Shown here one piece after another: positions 60,368 to 64,000 of a DNA stretch of 64,000 nt. Below the pieces are notes generated by a model. It saw only the letters and a list, made by a program, of their open reading frames with translations. It made no database searches and had not been told where the DNA came from. The DNA lies in the NCBI GenBank assembly GCA_013365325.1, contig JABVXV010000078.1, positions 62,001-126,000 on the forward strand. The letters run 5' to 3'. The stretch's first letter is position 1; every line of letters starts with the position of its first letter. The position numbers were made by a program, and so were the translations under genes. The DNA is from Dipetalonema caudispina (lineage: Eukaryota > Nematoda > Chromadorea > Rhabditida > Onchocercidae).

Positions 60368-63238
60368 CTTCAATTCTACCAAACAAAAGATTCAATAAAA
60401 AATTTTTCTCCTTTATTGGAAAATATTTTTTTTTAACAAAATAATGTATGAAAGATATTTTATACAAATATTAAATAAAATTTATTGATGCAACAAAAGC
60501 TGAATGATTTTTTTCGATCAGTTTTCATTCGTAATTTTATTGTACATACAAATTTCCTTATTGTATTAGCAATTTATTTGTTTTTTTCTTTTTTTTTTTT
60601 TTTTTTTGTTTCAAAAAATTTTGCTGTAATGCTATTAAATCACGACGTTATACCTTCCGCATTTATATATTTTCTGTTTAATTTTAGTTTTTGTTTTTTA
60701 ATTTTAGTTTTTCCCAAGTTTAAATCCATATGGTACGAATACAACTATTGTACCACTTGTTATTATTATCCTAGCTGCTGCAATAAAGGAAATTTTCGAA
60801 GATTTTGTAAGATTAATTATACCATTCCTTTTTTTTGATTGTTAATAGTTCTATTATTACTTTAAGCTATAAATTAGTTTAAATGAATTGATAATTATTT
60901 TGTACATATCTTTGCTTTCCCTTTTCCTCCATTACTTTCTCTTATCATTGTTTTTTTTTTTTGATTAATTAAAATTATTATCACTATAACAATGAATATA
61001 ATAGGATTTATTTGCTATTTTTGAATACATTTTATTAATTAATTGATTTAAATTGTGATAATTTAAAGGGACGTTTGGTAGCAGATCGTCGTGTAAATCG
61101 ACAATTTGTACTAATTTGTAAACAAGATGAAAGTACAAAAAATTGGAAATGGGAAAAGATTCATTGGGCTCAGGTTTTTTTTTTTTTTTTTTTTCACTTT
61201 TCATTGTTCATTTTTAAATCGTAAATTATTTCCTTATATCAAATGTTTGAAGATATTTTTTTAAATTTTTTATGATAAAAAAATAAATGAAAAAAAGAAT
61301 CTGGGAAAATTTAAGACTTCTTTTAATTCCAAAAAAAAAAAAAAAGAAATATATGAGGAATTTTTTTTTCGTGTATTTTATATTGATAACTAAATAATAA
61401 ATTTTACTAATTTTTTAAATGCCTAAATTATCATATGATATTTCAGTTAAAAGTTGGCCAAGTGGTGAAAATTATGAAAAATGAAGTTATCCCAGCAGAT
61501 ATTGTACTAATTTCATCAAGTGAACCAGCTGGTGTAGCATATATTGAGACAAGTAATTTAGATGGTGAAACAAATCTTAAAATTCGTCAAGCATTGCCAA
61601 AAACTGCACGGTTTATTGATGATGATACAATTATGGTAAGTTACAATGATGATGATTTATATCAAATTTTAGGATCAATTTTGAAATTTTTTTTATGAAT
61701 TTATTAAGTGCTAAATTTTTATAAATGGAAAATTTAATTTGCATTATTGAATTAGTAAAATTAAATCAGATAAAGCAAAAATAGTTACAAATTTTCAAAA
61801 TCACTTATGTTATTTTTTTCTTCATTACATTTATCAGACTATTATTTTCATATTTATTGTTAAAGTAATTAAAACAAGCTTTAAGTAAATTTTTAAATAC
61901 TTTCAAACTATTTCCAATTTTTATTTGTTACATTCTTTTTTTTTTTTTTTTTTTTTTTTGTAAACATATAACTTTTACAATATTCAAAATTTTTAAGCAT
62001 AGAATTAACTCATTTTGATTTCAGTAGTTCGAATTAATTTGTCAGTCAAAAAATGAAAATGTTTTACCTTTGTAGGCATTATGTTCATCTTTATCGCTGG
62101 TGGAATGCGATCCGCCAAATCCAGCATTGTACGAATTTCATGGTGTTATTAAAATTAACAATTCCTTTGAAATGTTGAGAAATGAAAATGATAGCGATCT
62201 TAAAATGAATTGCTCCCTTGGTTCGCTATTTTATCGTTAATTAGCTAAGTAATAATGATTCATTTATTGAAATAGTACAATTAGTCAGTTGAAGAAATGA
62301 AAATTAAAAAAAAAAAAAGAAAAAAAAGAAGCTAAAGCTTCTTGTTTACCAGTTGGTTGCTGATATATTTGATCAGTTAATAATAAATTAAATCAAATTT
62401 GAAATTAATGTTTTGTAACATCTTTGTAATTGTTGTATTTATTTACACATTAATCTTTGCTGTTATTGTAATTGTGTTTATCTGCTCATCAAATTGTCAT
62501 TCATTAAGAATGATATCTTTTAATTCATGCTAATTTTGTACAAAATATTGTTTGATTTATATTGCTTAGACTATAATATGATCTAATGAGTATATAATTG
62601 GAAATTGAGTAAAAAGTTGAAAAATTTTTAAACTGTTCAATTTGTAGTTTGTTTGTGGGATCTAATTTATACAAATTAAATCGCTGAATATAAATTTGCA
62701 TCATTTAAAAGATATCGACCTCAATGAACGGATAGCGGATCAAATAATTTGAATAAATAAATAAATAAATAGTCAAGTTGGATAAACTTCTTGTATAGTA
62801 AAATATTAAATAGTGGGGAAAAGTTTTTTCCTTTTTTTTTCATTCACTTGAAAATTAAGCCAAGCGATGATTATTTCATTTAATTTTACGAAATACTTAC
62901 ACGTTATTGGACTTTTTCCAGTTTTATGCTATTCAACTTGGCTTTTGACTCTTGGCTAGCGTATACTAACATACCAAAATGTGGGATCATTTCTCGGGAA
63001 TAAAATATTTCATATAATTTACATCAACTTTGGATAATTTTCCAGGTATAAAGACTAATGTTAATGTAATTATTTTTCGCTTAATTAATTAATTTATAAT
63101 GATAAAATTTTCAGGAACAAATCAACTATTACCTCGAGGATGTAAATTAGAAAATACCGATTGGGTCTATGGGGTTACGGTATATGCCGGTCGATGTACA
63201 AAGCTTGTATTGAATACAAGCGGTACTCGTACTAAAAT
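59960..63238 (+). CDS. P4-type ATPase (phospholipid flippase), N-terminal part, partial
   Basis: Six exons in phase: 59960-60142, 60708-60806, 61069-61173, 61447-61635, 62076-62220 and 63115-63238, about 281 residues before the window ends. The order matches class-IV P-type ATPases. VSTTKYNLITFLPLFLFYQF is the N-terminal cytosolic signature, followed by the first membrane segment (GNLFFLMICIVQ). The second membrane segment is TTIVPLVIIILAAAIKEIFEDF. The actuator domain has VGQVVKIMKNEVIPADIVLI, SSSEP and YIETSNLDGETNLKIRQAL, where DGET is the P4 dephosphorylation motif replacing TGES. Then come VECDPPNPALYEFHGVIKI and LLPRGCKLENTDWVYGVTVY. Such pumps move aminophospholipids to the cytosolic leaflet. 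The phosphorylation DKTG motif lies beyond the edge. The family could be ATP8A, ATP8B or ATP10-like. A TTTCAG acceptor abuts the ATG at 59960, so this may be either a trans-spliced first exon or an internal one. Confidence 0.9.
60340..60366. repeat. (TA)n microsatellite in P4-ATPase intron
   Basis: About 13 TA units, between exons 59960-60142 and 60708-60806. Confidence 0.85.
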
Positions 63239-64000
63239 GTAAGCTTGCTTATTTTTAAATTTGCAGTTTAAAATTATGAAATATTTTATGATGAAATAAT
63301 ATTTGTTGAAAATAATGATTGCGATCAAAATCTCGGGAAATTTTCATCACATGATACTTTGAGATATGATCATACGATGATCTAAACTGTCCACTTATTT
63401 GTCTTTCCTAAAATGCTTAGCATTTTAATGAACTAGTTTCAGTGCCACTTAAAAGGTTGTCAATTTTAATTACTCAAATTCACTACCATTAGCAAATTGC
63501 CCAGATTTTAATACAAAATTATGAATGGGAAAATTTGAAAATAAAAGATAAATATAGAGCATTAATTAACTATCGCCTAACATTAACTGGCTATAATTAA
63601 TGAATCAAAATTACCATGAAAATTTTATGCAAAACAAACATTCATCGCAATATTATGAATTCTTGTTGAAAGATAAAATTGAAATTTTGTTACAAACATA
63701 TTTCATCCATTTTCGCATTTTCTTTTTTATCTTACATAGCAATTTTAAACTTTTAATTTATTACTTCAATGATTGTCAAAAATCGATAAAATTATCGCTG
63801 AAAAAGAATTTTATTTTTCTTATAACATGATGAAATCGTTAATTTTATTGATTTAATTAATGGTTTTGTTTTGTTTTTTTTTCGATTTTTTTTTTTTTTT
63901 CAAACTGCTCCATTGAGTAGTTTAAATGTTACTCAATAAATTTCGGCTAAATATTTCTATTTAAAAAAATTAGGTTAAAGTCTAAATAAAAATATTTAAT
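63239..64000. other. Intronic AT-rich sequence of the P4-ATPase gene
   Basis: It follows the GTAAGC donor after base 63238. No further P4-ATPase exon is recognisable before the edge. The 76-codon open frame at 63600-63830 is AT-rich noise. Confidence 0.5.

Noticed and set aside
60485..60838. 117-codon plus-strand frame
   Set aside because: Mostly T-rich intron in the wrong phase relative to the P4-ATPase exon at 60708-60806.

Overview
This window is nuclear DNA from a eukaryote, most likely a nematode of the spirurid/filarial type. The base composition is extremely AT-rich, with countless long A and T homopolymers. Genes are broken into short exons (about 50-390 nt) by introns that end in the nematode TTTCAG consensus. 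Two genes have a TTTCAG-type acceptor a few tens of bases or less before the start codon with no upstream coding exon, as expected for spliced-leader trans-splicing. The taxonomic call rests on these features plus protein similarity recalled from memory. No bacterial, CRISPR, viral or intact transposon signal was found.

Left part (1-30 kb): the 5' end of a secreted leucine-rich-repeat protein gene on the minus strand lies at 859-1536 and runs off the left edge. The following 29 kb is almost gene-free. It holds homopolymers, microsatellites, a roughly 180-bp tandem repeat and a few GC-richer patches with short open frames. One of these, at 15101-15243, looks like a 3'-terminal exon.

Middle (30.4-41 kb): the C-terminal half of an LSD1/KDM1-type flavin amine oxidase lies on the plus strand. 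One of its exons is split by a 100-N assembly gap flanked by identical 121-bp copies. A tail-to-tail minus-strand gene encodes the complete conserved core of a voltage-gated calcium-channel beta subunit (ccb-1/CACNB), with 13 phase-consistent exons. One of its introns begins with a 32-bp minisatellite in which every unit carries a 5'-splice-site-like sequence. A small possible minus-strand gene lies between the two.

Right part (41-64 kb): an 8-kb gene-free stretch contains a perfect 3 x 74-bp repeat rich in ACGTGTAA. It is followed by an unrecognised 8-exon coiled-coil gene (plus strand, 481 aa), which converges on a 10-exon EME1-like structure-specific endonuclease subunit gene (minus strand, 502 aa). 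Beyond a purine-rich tandem repeat of 180-190 bp units, a P4-type ATPase (phospholipid flippase) gene starts on the plus strand and runs off the right edge.

The genes are unrelated housekeeping, signalling and chromatin genes, as is usual for a nematode chromosome; there is no sign of an operon. All exon junctions given were checked by hand for reading-frame continuity. Function calls come from motif recognition, not database searches.
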